DNA of 9,562 bases. Origin: Firmicutes bacterium UBA5496. Its GTDB lineage: Bacteria > Bacillota > Proteinivoracia > UBA4975. The translations under genes were made by a program, and so were the position numbers. The notes below the pieces were generated by a model, which saw only the letters and a list, made by a program, of their open reading frames with translations, was not told the origin of the DNA and searched no databases. The DNA is taken from NCBI GenBank assembly GCA_002427015.1, contig DIPE01000090.1:1-9562 (forward strand), read 5' to 3'. Below are positions 1 to 7,322 of the stretch, piece after piece; positions within the stretch are counted from its first letter, which is position 1; each line of letters begins with the position of its first letter.

Positions 1-26
1 AGATTTTTACGTGGGTTGACACGAAA

Positions 27-365
27 TTAACCTGGGGGCCACAGGAGTTCCCTGCCTGCCAAGAGGTGAAAATGCAGATGCGCAACGGTCTGTCCCCCGT
101 CGCTGCCGGTATTCGCCACTACTCTGTAGCCTCTGTCGCCGCCAAATTCACTGCCTAAGAGGGCACATTTTGATAACAGGGCCGTCAAAAGGTCCGGGGC
201 TTTTTCCGCAGCTTCCGCTAAATTGGCATAGTGTTCAACAGGCAGGATCAGGAGATGAACCGGCGCCTGGGGGTTAATATCCTTAAGCACAAGAATCTGC
301 TCATCTCGATAGAGAACGTCAGCTTTTATCTCCCCAGCGGCGATTTTGCAAAATAGACATTCCAC
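27..365 (-). CDS. HIT-family (histidine triad) nucleotide-binding protein
   Basis: A small cytosolic protein of the Hint branch of the histidine triad superfamily, whose members hydrolyse purine nucleoside phosphoramidates and related adenylylated compounds. The 112-residue protein is full length for the family. It opens with a CxxC pair (C4, C7) as in many zinc-containing Hint proteins and carries the catalytic H-x-H-x-H triad at residues 96, 98 and 100 in AHLHFHLL. It ends in GRELLWPPG, close to the usual family C terminus, so it is not truncated. The start is GTG at 365; GGAGG lies 9 bases upstream, and no better in-frame ATG precedes it. A probable terminator at 418-449 separates it from the upstream gene, so it may have its own promoter, but I found no convincing -35/-10 in the 79-base gap. 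In many Clostridia a HIT gene follows mtaB and precedes rpsU; that part would lie beyond base 1. The physiological substrate cannot be told from sequence. Confidence 0.95.
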   Translation of the reverse strand: MECLFCKIAAGEIKADVLYRDEQILVLKDINPQAPVHLLILPVEHYANLAEAAEKAPDLLTALLSKCALLGSEFGGDRGYRVVANTGSDGGQTVAHLHFHLLAGRELLWPPG

Positions 366-417
366 TATCAGTCACCTCCTTTGCTTATAACTTCAACATA
401 TATTCTCCAAATCCTGC

Positions 418-449
418 AAAAATAATAACGCCCCTGCAGGAGCGCTATT
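418..449 (-). terminator. Probable rho-independent terminator after the 149-residue ORF
   Basis: Read on the minus strand, an imperfect stem of about 11 pairs, two of them G-T wobbles, encloses a TGCA loop. Its GC-rich core is CGCTCC paired with GGGGCG (444-439 with 434-429), flanked by AATAG/TTATT. It is followed by ATTTTT at 423-418. The upstream arm includes the stop codon of the gene before it (447-445). This is the best candidate for the 3' end of the transcript from the chaperone operon and would set the HIT gene apart. Confidence 0.65.
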
Positions 450-894
450 TTCCGCTGCTGGCCTCTACCAGCAGAAATTGCGGATTTGTCTTTACGGTCA
501 AATGGTTTTTATTAAAGAGAACCACTTGACAATTATTCTTATCGGGGACAATTGTCATCTCCACAACTCCCTGCACTTCCTTGGTGGAAATCAGCTGACA
601 ATTGACGAGAAAAACAGCCACTTCTGTTTTGGGGTCAAAGTCATAATCGGATAGTTCCAGCCCCAAAGCGTTGTGCATGGCCACCCAGGCATCTAAATCA
701 GTGACTACAGAGGAGCGCACATCTCCAGACTGGGCAACTTGAACCAGGGTCTTATAGGGGACTGAATTGGGCAGGGTTGAAACCGGCTGCACTGGCGCAG
801 ACAAGGCGTCATACAGAGATACTGCCACCAGCATCAGAAACAGCACAGCGACAGGCAAGAGGCGACGGGCTTCGACCACCACCAGCTTGGTCAT
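445..894 (-). CDS. Hypothetical membrane-anchored protein, 149 residues
   Basis: I do not recognise this protein. It has a short basic N terminus (two adjacent Arg at 10-11), one hydrophobic segment at about residues 12-30 that could be an uncleaved signal anchor, a Pro/Ser-rich linker at about 33-46, and then about 100 residues with alternating hydrophobic strands. This suggests a small beta-rich domain outside the membrane. Two cysteines in that domain (C99, C122) could pair. The LDAW...DYDFDPKTEVAVFLV stretch distantly recalls the PrcB-type fold (aromatic residue, then a DF-x-K-x-x-VAV strand), but this is only an impression. An upstream in-frame ATG at 900 sits one base from GGAGG, too close for initiation, so ATG 894, 7 bases away, is preferred. 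It starts 54 bases after mtaB with no clear terminator between, so it is probably the last gene of the operon. Confidence 0.8.
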   Translation of the reverse strand: MTKLVVVEARRLLPVAVLFLMLVAVSLYDALSAPVQPVSTLPNSVPYKTLVQVAQSGDVRSSVVTDLDAWVAMHNALGLELSDYDFDPKTEVAVFLVNCQLISTKEVQGVVEMTIVPDKNNCQVVLFNKNHLTVKTNPQFLLVEASSGK

Positions 895-901
895 ATACAT
901 A

Positions 902-906
902 CCTCC
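902..906 (-). promoter_or_regulatory. Ribosome binding site deciding the 149-residue ORF start
   Basis: The minus strand reads AGGAGGT then ATG TAT ATG. GGAGG at 906-902 is one base from the first ATG (900) and 7 bases from the second (894). Only the second has normal spacing, so it is taken as the start. Confidence 0.75.
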
Positions 907-948
907 TGATTCTGGGAATGTCTATATATATGACCATTGCCACCGGGT

Positions 949-2247
949 TTAGACCAAGGGCCGGGCCAGCAGTTCCAAGCCGTAAACGCCGGTAATCTCC
1001 ACCTTGACCAGGCTGCCGGGGCCGGAATTCCAGGGACAGTGAATCCGCATATATCTTTGCCCGTATCCTACCCATTCCCCTGGACGGGGGCTAGCTTCCT
1101 CCATGAGCACTTCCTCCTGGGAGCCCAGGAGCTCACGGGCGAAATCCTGGGCTAGGGTATGGCCCAGCTTGATTAACTGCTGGCTGCGTCTGGCGGCAAT
1201 TTCCGGCGCCACCTGGCCTGGAAATGAGGCAGCCGGGGTGCCAGCCCGGGGGGAATAACGAAAAACATGGAGCCGGCAGAAGCCAACCTTTCTGACCAGG
1301 TCTAGGGTTTCCTGAAATTCCGCAGCGGTCTCCCCAGGAAAACCGACAATGATATCCGTTGAGAAGGACGGGCGGTCAAACCTCTCTTTCAGGCTGTCAG
1401 TCAAAGCCATAAATTCAGCCGCAGAGTATTTGCGTCCCATCCGCCTGAGAACACCGTCGCTGCCGCTTTGCAGGGGGACGTGAAAATCCTTGCACACATT
1501 GGCATTGGCGGCCACTGCCTCCATTAAGCCGGCGCCAAAGTCGGTGGGCTCCACCGAACTGATGCGGATGCGCACGGGAGAGACAGCCTGTGCCAGAGCA
1601 TCCACAACTGCGGCCAGGTCCGCTCCTCCCTCCCGCTCTTTGCCATAAGAAGTAAGGTTGATGCCGGTAAGCACGATTTCCTTAAAGCCTGCAGCGGCTA
1701 ATTCCCTTCCCTTTTCTAGGACATCGGCCAGAGGCATGCTGCGCAAAGCGCCCCTGGCTTTGGGAATAATGCAGTAAGTGCAATATCTTTGACAGCCATC
1801 CTGAATCTTTAGGGTGGCCCGATTCCTTTCGCTGAGCACAGAAACAGGCAGCTGTGGGAACCCTGTCAAAGGGTCTACCACAACGCGCCTGCCCTTGTTT
1901 GCTAAGCCCGCTTGCACTAAACCCACCAAGTCCGGTTTATGGCTGTTGCCCACAATTAAATCTACTTCTTTGAGAGCTGCCAATTCCTCCGGGGCCGCTT
2001 GGGGATAACAGCCTGCGGCCACCACAAGGGCCTCCCGGTTTCTGCGCTTGGCCTGCCGCAGCATCTGCCGGGATTTGCGGCTGCCTAGATGAGTGACCGT
2101 GCAAGTATTGACAATGTATACGTCGGCAAGGTCGTTAAAATCTACGATGTCAAAACCTGCGGCCTCAAAGAGCAGCTGCATGCCTGCGGTTTCATCCTGA
2201 TTGACTTTGCAGCCCAAGGTTGTGAACGCTACTTTTATCCCTTTCAC
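949..2247 (-). CDS. mtaB: tRNA (N6-threonylcarbamoyladenosine-37) methylthiotransferase MtaB
   Basis: A cytosolic radical SAM enzyme that converts t6A to ms2t6A at position 37 of ANN-decoding tRNAs. The 432 residues show the full family architecture. The N-terminal MTTase domain has its three cluster cysteines at C13 (LGCKVN), C49 (NTCTVT) and C80 (AAGCYP). The radical SAM CxxxCxxC is C152, C156 and C159 (GCQRYCTYC). A C-terminal TRAM-like RNA-binding segment covers about residues 370-432. The LGCKVNQ and NTCTVT sequences fit MtaB better than MiaB or RimO, and the position after rsmE matches B. subtilis (formerly yqeV). The start is GTG at 2247, overlapping the rsmE stop as GTGA, which suggests translational coupling; the upstream purine run (GGGGCGAGA) is a poor ribosome binding site. 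No key residue is missing. Confidence 0.96.
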   Translation of the reverse strand: MKGIKVAFTTLGCKVNQDETAGMQLLFEAAGFDIVDFNDLADVYIVNTCTVTHLGSRKSRQMLRQAKRRNREALVVAAGCYPQAAPEELAALKEVDLIVGNSHKPDLVGLVQAGLANKGRRVVVDPLTGFPQLPVSVLSERNRATLKIQDGCQRYCTYCIIPKARGALRSMPLADVLEKGRELAAAGFKEIVLTGINLTSYGKEREGGADLAAVVDALAQAVSPVRIRISSVEPTDFGAGLMEAVAANANVCKDFHVPLQSGSDGVLRRMGRKYSAAEFMALTDSLKERFDRPSFSTDIIVGFPGETAAEFQETLDLVRKVGFCRLHVFRYSPRAGTPAASFPGQVAPEIAARRSQQLIKLGHTLAQDFARELLGSQEEVLMEEASPRPGEWVGYGQRYMRIHCPWNSGPGSLVKVEITGVYGLELLARPLV

Positions 2248-2954
2248 CCCATCTCGCCCCTGGCAAACATAACGCAGGTAAGCATAGCAATCGCCGCCGT
2301 TTCCGCCCTTAAAATCCTCGGCCCCAGGGTCACCGGGGTCCAGCCGGCCTCTGTCAGGAGCGCCACCTCTTCAGGGGCCAGCCCCCCTTCCGGTCCCGTT
2401 AGCAGAGAAATTGCCTGTCCCGAACAAGCCGCAAGCCCGCTCTTAAGTTCCTGCTCATCCTCCTGTTCCCAGGCAAAGAGCCCTGAACCGGAGGCAGCAA
2501 CTTGCTCAAGGGTGAGCAGACCGCTGACAGCGGGAACCAGTTGACGCCGGCATTGCTGAGTCGCTTCCAGGGCGATTCTTTGCAAGCGGGCGAGCTTCTT
2601 CTCTAGATTCCCTTCCTTGACCACTGCCCGCCGGGCTGAATAGAGTGTTATGCCGGCCACGCCCAATTCTACAGACTTTTGCACAACCAAATCCAGCTTA
2701 TCCCCTTTAAGCAAAGGGAGAAAGAGCCTGACAGCCACCTCCGGTTCTCTCCCCGCTTCCGCCGCCGGTTCTAAGACAATTCCCCGGCCATCTGGCTCTA
2801 GCCTAATGACAAAGGCCTGGCCGTCCTGATCCAGGCCGATAAATTGCTCACCCGCCCCCATGCGCAAGACATTAAATAAATAATGTCTTTGCTCTGGGGT
2901 TAATTGTATGGCCAGGTCCGGCGCCAAGGGACATGCCAGGACAACCCGGCGCAT
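2244..2954 (-). CDS. rsmE: 16S rRNA (uracil(1498)-N3)-methyltransferase RsmE
   Basis: A SPOUT-class, SAM-dependent enzyme that methylates N3 of U1498 in helix 44 of 16S rRNA, in the cytoplasm. The 236 residues are typical in length. An N-terminal PUA-like domain covers about residues 1-70 (RHYLFNVLRMGAG), followed by the knotted SAM-binding domain with GPEGG at 187-191 and LGPRILRAETA at 210-220, the two hallmark loops of the family. The EATQQCRRQ stretch near 130-138 matches the conserved region before the knot. ATG 2954 follows the prmA stop with no gap (TAAATG), and the 3' end overlaps mtaB by 4 bases. Expression is therefore likely coupled to prmA and mtaB on one transcript. Confidence 0.97.
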   Translation of the reverse strand: MRRVVLACPLAPDLAIQLTPEQRHYLFNVLRMGAGEQFIGLDQDGQAFVIRLEPDGRGIVLEPAAEAGREPEVAVRLFLPLLKGDKLDLVVQKSVELGVAGITLYSARRAVVKEGNLEKKLARLQRIALEATQQCRRQLVPAVSGLLTLEQVAASGSGLFAWEQEDEQELKSGLAACSGQAISLLTGPEGGLAPEEVALLTEAGWTPVTLGPRILRAETAAIAMLTCVMFARGEMG

Positions 2955-3797
2955 TTACTTCGCCCCCAGGACCAGGCAGACCCAGCCTTCTTGCTCATGG
3001 GTGCGCAGAACCAGGTCTCCGTAATGCTCTTCAAACTCCGCCATCCTTTCCTGAGGAAAACCGCTGAGGATTAAAGTGCAGTTTTTTCCCTGCCGAAAAA
3101 TCTCGGCCAGACGGGAGCAGGCATTGTAGCCTATATTGGCCACCACTAAGTCATGGTCGCTGTTGGCAAACTCGGCAAAAGCGTCTCCTTGAATCTGATT
3201 AATTGCGCACTGATTAATGCGGGCGTTTTCTGCCGCCACTTTTACTGCCAGCTCGTCATTATCGATAGCATCAACCCGGTCAGCCCCGGATTTAGCGGCG
3301 ACGATGGATAAAATCCCTGAGCCTGAGCCCAGGTCAAGCACCCTCTTGCCCGGAGCCAGGGCGGCAATCTCACGGATGCACATCTTGGTGGTGGGATGGG
3401 TGCCGGTGCCGAAGGCCATGCCCGGATCCAGCTGCACAAAAATTTGGTCCGGAGAAGCGGCCGGTTCCAGCCAGGAGGGGGAGATATAAATATTCCCTAT
3501 TTCTACCGGCTGGTAGTGTTTCTTCCACTCCTCCGCCCAATCTTGCTCAGCAATAACAGTAGTCCTAACCTTGGCATTGGCTTTCAGATCCAAGGTTTCA
3601 AGATTCAGCCAAAATTCGTCCAAACTGGCCAGCATGGTTTGTGTAGCCTGCCCAATAGGAAAGTAGGCAGTGACAGTGCTGGTGCCATTATCATTGTTTT
3701 CAATCACTACGCCGCCTGCCCCTGATTCGTGGATAAAATTAGCCACTGCTTCCACAGCCTCAGTGTTGACGGTAATGAGAATCTCTGTCCAGTCCAT
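2955..3797 (-). CDS. prmA: Ribosomal protein L11 methyltransferase PrmA
   Basis: A class I SAM methyltransferase that trimethylates ribosomal protein L11. The 280 residues are slightly shorter than the usual 290-310. The N-terminal substrate-recognition domain covers about residues 1-95; DWAEEWKKHYQP at 86-97 is characteristic of the family. The catalytic domain has LDPGMAFGTGTHPTT (123-137), SAM motif I VLDLGSGSGI (153-162) and the acidic post-I loop AIDNDELAV (177-185). The motif IV region reads VVANIGYNA (218-226): the Asn is kept but the common ANILA is altered, which I read as lineage divergence. ATG 3797 lies 3 bases after the dnaJ stop, with an AGGGGG ribosome binding site inside the dnaJ end. 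In this gene order PrmA links the chaperone operon to ribosome modification. Confidence 0.95.
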   Translation of the reverse strand: MDWTEILITVNTEAVEAVANFIHESGAGGVVIENNDNGTSTVTAYFPIGQATQTMLASLDEFWLNLETLDLKANAKVRTTVIAEQDWAEEWKKHYQPVEIGNIYISPSWLEPAASPDQIFVQLDPGMAFGTGTHPTTKMCIREIAALAPGKRVLDLGSGSGILSIVAAKSGADRVDAIDNDELAVKVAAENARINQCAINQIQGDAFAEFANSDHDLVVANIGYNACSRLAEIFRQGKNCTLILSGFPQERMAEFEEHYGDLVLRTHEQEGWVCLVLGAK

Positions 3798-3800
3798 TGT

Positions 3801-4937
3801 TTACCCCCTGCCAAATACCTTTTTTAAGCGATTGACCAGGCTGTTGTCGATATTCTCAACAGTTTCACCGGAAGCTTTGGCATAATTGCGCAAAGCGTCT
3901 CTTTGCTCAGGGCTCAAGCGCTTGGGCACTTCAATTTCCACAGTAACTACCTGATCACCATAACCTCCGCGATTAAGGTTGGGCACTCCCTGGCCATGAA
4001 AGCGAAAAACTGTGCCGGAAGCTGTCCCAGCAGGAACCTTAAGTCTCTTTTTCCCTTTCAGGGTTGGAACGTCCAGTTCCACACCCATGGCGGCCTGGGC
4101 AAGGCCGATGGGCACTGTCAGGTATATATGCTGCCCCTTGCGCTCGAAATATTCATGTTTACCGGCGTTAATAAGTATATAGAGATCGCCGGCCGGGGCG
4201 CCGTTGCTGCCCGCATGACCCGCCCCCGACACACGCAAGCGGGTGCCGGTATCCACCCCGGCGGGGATGTTGATTTTTTTCCGGGTAGTGGCCTCCACCC
4301 TCCCCTGCCCCCGGCAATTGGGGCAGGGCTGCAAGATTACAGTGCCGGTGCCGTTGCATTTTGGGCAGACTCGGGGCTGGACAATCCGGCCCAAGATAGT
4401 ATTCTGCACCGTCTGAATGCGGCCGCTGCCCTTGCACTGTGAACACTGGCTGCGTTCGGTGCCGTTTTTGGCCCCCGTTCCCTGGCACTCTTCACAGGCA
4501 GCCAGCACTCTGGCTGCCACTTCTTTTTCCGTGCCAAAAATAGCTTCTTCAAATGTCAGGGAAAGGTTGATGCTGACATCCGCTCCCCTCCGGGAGCGGG
4601 ACTGAGCGCCGCTGCGGCCAAAGCCGTCGCCAAACATTGTGTCAAAAATATCTTCAAAATTAAAACCAAAACCCTCGGCGCCAAAGCCGCCAAAACCGCC
4701 GGCTCCGGGCTGTTCATCCCCAGTAAAACCATAATTGTCAAACTGCTGGCGTCTGCTGGGTTCACTGAGAATGTCATAGGCCTTCTTAACATCCTTAAAT
4801 TTCTCTTCAGCTGAGGGGTCATTGGGATTATGGTCAGGGTGGTATTTCCTTGCCAAGTTGCGATAGGCTTTTTTAATTTCCTCCGGTGTGGCGTCTCTGC
4901 CAACACCGAGAGTTGAATAGGGATCAAATCCAGCCAC
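3801..4937 (-). CDS. dnaJ: Chaperone protein DnaJ (Hsp40)
   Basis: A cytosolic co-chaperone that delivers unfolded clients to DnaK and stimulates its ATPase. The 378-residue type I DnaJ is complete. The J domain spans about residues 4-70 with HPD at 33-35. The Gly/Phe-rich region is about 76-108. The zinc-finger domain has four CxxCxGxG repeats (148-155, 165-172, 191-198, 205-212), and two beta-barrel substrate-binding domains plus the C-terminal segment follow. The start is GTG at 4937, supported by GGAGG 9 bases upstream and by the J domain beginning at residue 4. A 56-base gap with a hairpin and T-run separates it from dnaK, the widest break inside the cluster. Output of dnaJ and the genes after it may be lower than that of dnaK. 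Confidence 0.98.
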   Translation of the reverse strand: MAGFDPYSTLGVGRDATPEEIKKAYRNLARKYHPDHNPNDPSAEEKFKDVKKAYDILSEPSRRQQFDNYGFTGDEQPGAGGFGGFGAEGFGFNFEDIFDTMFGDGFGRSGAQSRSRRGADVSINLSLTFEEAIFGTEKEVAARVLAACEECQGTGAKNGTERSQCSQCKGSGRIQTVQNTILGRIVQPRVCPKCNGTGTVILQPCPNCRGQGRVEATTRKKINIPAGVDTGTRLRVSGAGHAGSNGAPAGDLYILINAGKHEYFERKGQHIYLTVPIGLAQAAMGVELDVPTLKGKKRLKVPAGTASGTVFRFHGQGVPNLNRGGYGDQVVTVEIEVPKRLSPEQRDALRNYAKASGETVENIDNSLVNRLKKVFGRG

Positions 4938-4955
4938 AGGCCTTCACCTCCGCGG

Positions 4956-4988
4956 AAAAAGTCAAAGCTTTGACCAAGCTTTGACTTT
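4956..4988 (-). terminator. Hairpin with T-run between dnaK and dnaJ (attenuator or processing site)
   Basis: A perfect 13-base inverted repeat (AAAGTCAAAGCTT at 4958-4970, its complement at 4976-4988) encloses a 5-base loop. On the minus strand the downstream arm runs into a TTTTT tract at 4960-4956. It lies between the dnaK stop (4994) and the dnaJ ribosome binding site. The stem is AT-rich and the T-run short and partly inside the stem, so it is more likely a leaky terminator, processing site or 3' stabiliser than a full stop. A second, nested palindrome, GTCAAAGCTTTGAC (4961-4974), uses one of the same arms. Confidence 0.6.
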
Positions 4989-4993
4989 CAGGG

Positions 4994-6805
4994 CTACTTG
5001 TCAGTATTTTGGTCATCCACATCAGTTGCTTCGGCATCCACCGTGGAATCGCCGCCAGCATCCTGCTGGGGATTGGCTTGCTGATAGGCTTGAGTCGAGA
5101 GTTCATGGAGGATCTTGGTCACGGCCTCTATTTCCGCCTTGATGCTTGCCGCATCTTCACCCTTGGCTGCCTCTTCCAGGCGGCTGAGGGCGGCTTCGAT
5201 CTCTTGCTTCTTAGCAGAGTCAACCTTGTCGCCCAAATCCGCTAAGGCTTTGCGAGTGCTGTAAGCTAGGGAGTCAGCATTATTTTTTACGTCAATCAAT
5301 TCCTTGCGGGCTGCGTCGGCGGCAGAATGCTCCTCCGCATCCTTGACCATCTTCTCAATATCCTCATCGCTGAGAGCGCCGGAAGCAGTGATGGTAATCT
5401 TTTGCTCCTTCTTGGTGGCCAAGTCTTTGGCGGAAACATTGACAATACCGTTGGCGTCAATGTCAAAGGAGACCTCTATCTGAGGCACGCCCCTGGGTGC
5501 CGGCGGAATCCCGTCCAAATGGAATCTGCCTAAGGTCTTATTGCCGGCAGCCATTGATCTTTCTCCCTGGAGAACATGAATTTCCACACTGGGCTGATTA
5601 TCGCTGGCAGTGGAAAAGATTTGGCTCTTGGAGGTGGGAATAGTGGTATTGCGCTCAATCAGCCTGGTAAAGACTCCACCTAGGGTTTCGATACCCAAAG
5701 ACAGGGGCGTAACGTCCAGCAAAACCACATCTTTCACTTCACCGGACAACACTGCCCCCTGGATGGCGGCGCCAAGAGCGACAACTTCATCGGGGTTAAC
5801 TCCTTTATGAGGCTCTTTGCCGGTTTCCCGCTTAATTGCCTCCTGAACTGCAGGAATGCGGGTTGAACCTCCTACCAGGATGACCTTGTCAATTTCCTTG
5901 GAATTGAGTTTGGCATCTTTAATGGCCTGCCGGGTGGGCCCCATTGTTGCCTCTACCAGGTCAGCGGTAAGTTCGTCAAACTTGGCCCGGGTAAGATTGA
6001 TATCCAAATGCTGTGGACCATTTTCGTCAGCAGTAATGAAGGGCAGGCTTACATTGGTCTGCAAGGTGGAAGAGAGCTCAACCTTGGCTTTTTCTGCTGC
6101 TTCCTTAAGGCGCTGCATGGCGGTCTTGTCTTTGGAGAGATCAATGCCGGTATCCCGTTTGAATTCCGCTGTCAGGTAATCCACCACCCGCAAGTCAAAA
6201 TCATCGCCGCCCAGGCGGTTATTGCCGTTAGTGGCCTTAACCTCAAAAACCCCATCGCCTATTTCCAAAATAGAGACGTCAAAGGTTCCGCCCCCCAGGT
6301 CAAAGACTAGAATAGTCTGGTCCTCATCTTTTTCCAAGCCATAGGCCAAAGCGGCTGCAGTGGGTTCGTTGATTATGCGCAGAACATTGAGGCCGGCAAT
6401 TTTACCTGCATCCTTGGTAGCCTGACGCTGGGCGTCGCTGAAATACGCAGGCACAGTAATGACTGCATCCTGCACAGATTCTCCTAAATAATCCTCAGCA
6501 TCAGTTTTCAGCTTTTGCAAAATCATGGCAGAAGCTTCCTGAGGAGTGTAATTCTTGCCGTCGATGCTGGCCGAAAAGTCAGTTCCCATATGTCTCTTGA
6601 CTGAAAGAATTGTCCGCTCAGGGTTGATTACAGCCTGGCGTTTTGCCGTCTGGCCCACCAGACGCTCGCCGTTTTTTGTAAATCCAACCACAGAGGGAGT
6701 GAGACGGCCGCCTTCCGCATTGACAATAATTTCCGGGCTGCCCCCCTCCATGACGGCAACCACAGAGTTAGTAGTGCCTAAGTCTATTCCAATTACTTTT
6801 GCCAT
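4994..6805 (-). CDS. dnaK: Chaperone protein DnaK (Hsp70)
   Basis: An ATP-dependent cytosolic Hsp70 chaperone, working with DnaJ and the nucleotide exchanger GrpE. The 603 residues are the usual length for Gram-positive DnaK. The nucleotide-binding domain has phosphate loop 1 IGIDLGTTNS (5-14), phosphate loop 2 FDLGGGT (168-174) and the adenosine motif VGGSTRIP (311-318). The interdomain linker VLLDVTPLSLG is at 361-371, followed by the beta-sandwich substrate domain, the helical lid and a Gln/Asp-rich disordered tail from about 575. The N-terminal quarter lacks the extra block of about 24 residues seen in proteobacterial DnaK, which supports a Firmicute origin. The ATG at 6805 overlaps the grpE stop by one base (TAATG), with GGAGG about 10 bases upstream. 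HrcA regulation acts through the CIRCE upstream of hrcA. Confidence 0.99.
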   Translation of the reverse strand: MAKVIGIDLGTTNSVVAVMEGGSPEIIVNAEGGRLTPSVVGFTKNGERLVGQTAKRQAVINPERTILSVKRHMGTDFSASIDGKNYTPQEASAMILQKLKTDAEDYLGESVQDAVITVPAYFSDAQRQATKDAGKIAGLNVLRIINEPTAAALAYGLEKDEDQTILVFDLGGGTFDVSILEIGDGVFEVKATNGNNRLGGDDFDLRVVDYLTAEFKRDTGIDLSKDKTAMQRLKEAAEKAKVELSSTLQTNVSLPFITADENGPQHLDINLTRAKFDELTADLVEATMGPTRQAIKDAKLNSKEIDKVILVGGSTRIPAVQEAIKRETGKEPHKGVNPDEVVALGAAIQGAVLSGEVKDVVLLDVTPLSLGIETLGGVFTRLIERNTTIPTSKSQIFSTASDNQPSVEIHVLQGERSMAAGNKTLGRFHLDGIPPAPRGVPQIEVSFDIDANGIVNVSAKDLATKKEQKITITASGALSDEDIEKMVKDAEEHSAADAARKELIDVKNNADSLAYSTRKALADLGDKVDSAKKQEIEAALSRLEEAAKGEDAASIKAEIEAVTKILHELSTQAYQQANPQQDAGGDSTVDAEATDVDDQNTDK

Positions 6806-7320
6806 TACTTCGCATCCTCCTTCTTTATGTTTACCTTAACCGCTGCGGGGCGAATTACCTTGCCTCCCAGCATGTAACCTTTGCGCAGCTCTTCAACTAT
6901 TGTATTATCTGGGTGCTCAGGGCATTGGGCATGAGCGACAGCCTCGTGCACCATAGGGTCAAAACTGCAGCCTAAAGCCTCGATAACCTTTACCCCTTCA
7001 GCTTCCAAGGCTCCCATCAGCTGGTCGTAGATCATGGTCATGCCCTTATGCACTGACTGGTTTGACAAAGATTCCAGAGCAATACAGAAATTATCTAAAA
7101 CCGGCAGCAGCTGGCAAAGCAAATTCTCATTTGCCCTGGATACTACCTCTTGGGTTTGACGCTGGGTGCGCTTGCGGTAATTGTCAAAGTCGGCAGCCAG
7201 TCTGGTGTAATTAGCCTGCAGGTTTTCAAGTTCCTGCTGCAGTTTTTGCTCAGGTCCCTCTGGGGGTGTTTCCTGGGGCAGTTCTTGCCCCTCTGGGGTA
7301 AGAACATCTTTTTCTGTCAT
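6805..7320 (-). CDS. grpE: Nucleotide exchange factor GrpE
   Basis: A dimeric co-chaperone that drives ADP release from DnaK. The 171 residues comprise an acidic, Pro/Glu/Gln-rich disordered N terminus (about 1-25), a long coiled-coil helix (about 26-65, including FDNYRKRTQRQ), a helical bundle, and the C-terminal beta domain that contacts DnaK (about 110-166). FDPMVHEAV at 120-128 and EELRKGYMLGGKVIRPAAVKV at about 143-163 form the family signature. The ATG at 7320 lies 2 bases after the hrcA stop, and its GGAGG ribosome binding site is within the last hrcA codons. The stop overlaps the dnaK start. This tight packing implies coupled expression with hrcA and dnaK. Confidence 0.98.
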   Translation of the reverse strand: MTEKDVLTPEGQELPQETPPEGPEQKLQQELENLQANYTRLAADFDNYRKRTQRQTQEVVSRANENLLCQLLPVLDNFCIALESLSNQSVHKGMTMIYDQLMGALEAEGVKVIEALGCSFDPMVHEAVAHAQCPEHPDNTIVEELRKGYMLGGKVIRPAAVKVNIKKEDAK

Positions 7321-7322
7321 AC

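Noticed and set aside
16..21. TTGACA on the plus strand as a promoter -35
   Set aside because: No matching -10 and no plus-strand gene downstream; it lies at the 3' side of the HIT gene.
10..23. Small hairpin after the HIT gene (CGTG with CACG)
   Set aside because: Only four pairs, and the flanking T-run would not make a stable terminator; too weak to annotate.
384..412. Promoter for the HIT gene (TATAAG at 389-384)
   Set aside because: The hexamer at the right distance (ATTTGG) does not resemble a -35 element; a promoter may exist but the sequence does not support it.
901..948. TATATATA stretch between mtaB and the 149-residue ORF as a -10 element
   Set aside because: No -35-like hexamer lies at 16-18 bases upstream; AT-rich sequence alone is not enough.
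2089..2544. 151-codon open frame on the plus strand, spanning the mtaB/rsmE junction
   Set aside because: It covers conserved motifs of both enzymes in antisense, and the Ser/Ala/Pro-rich translation is typical of a shadow frame.
3903..4442. 179-codon open frame on the plus strand, antisense to dnaJ
   Set aside because: It is the complement of the conserved zinc-finger and C-terminal coding region of dnaJ; its sequence shows no protein-like motif.
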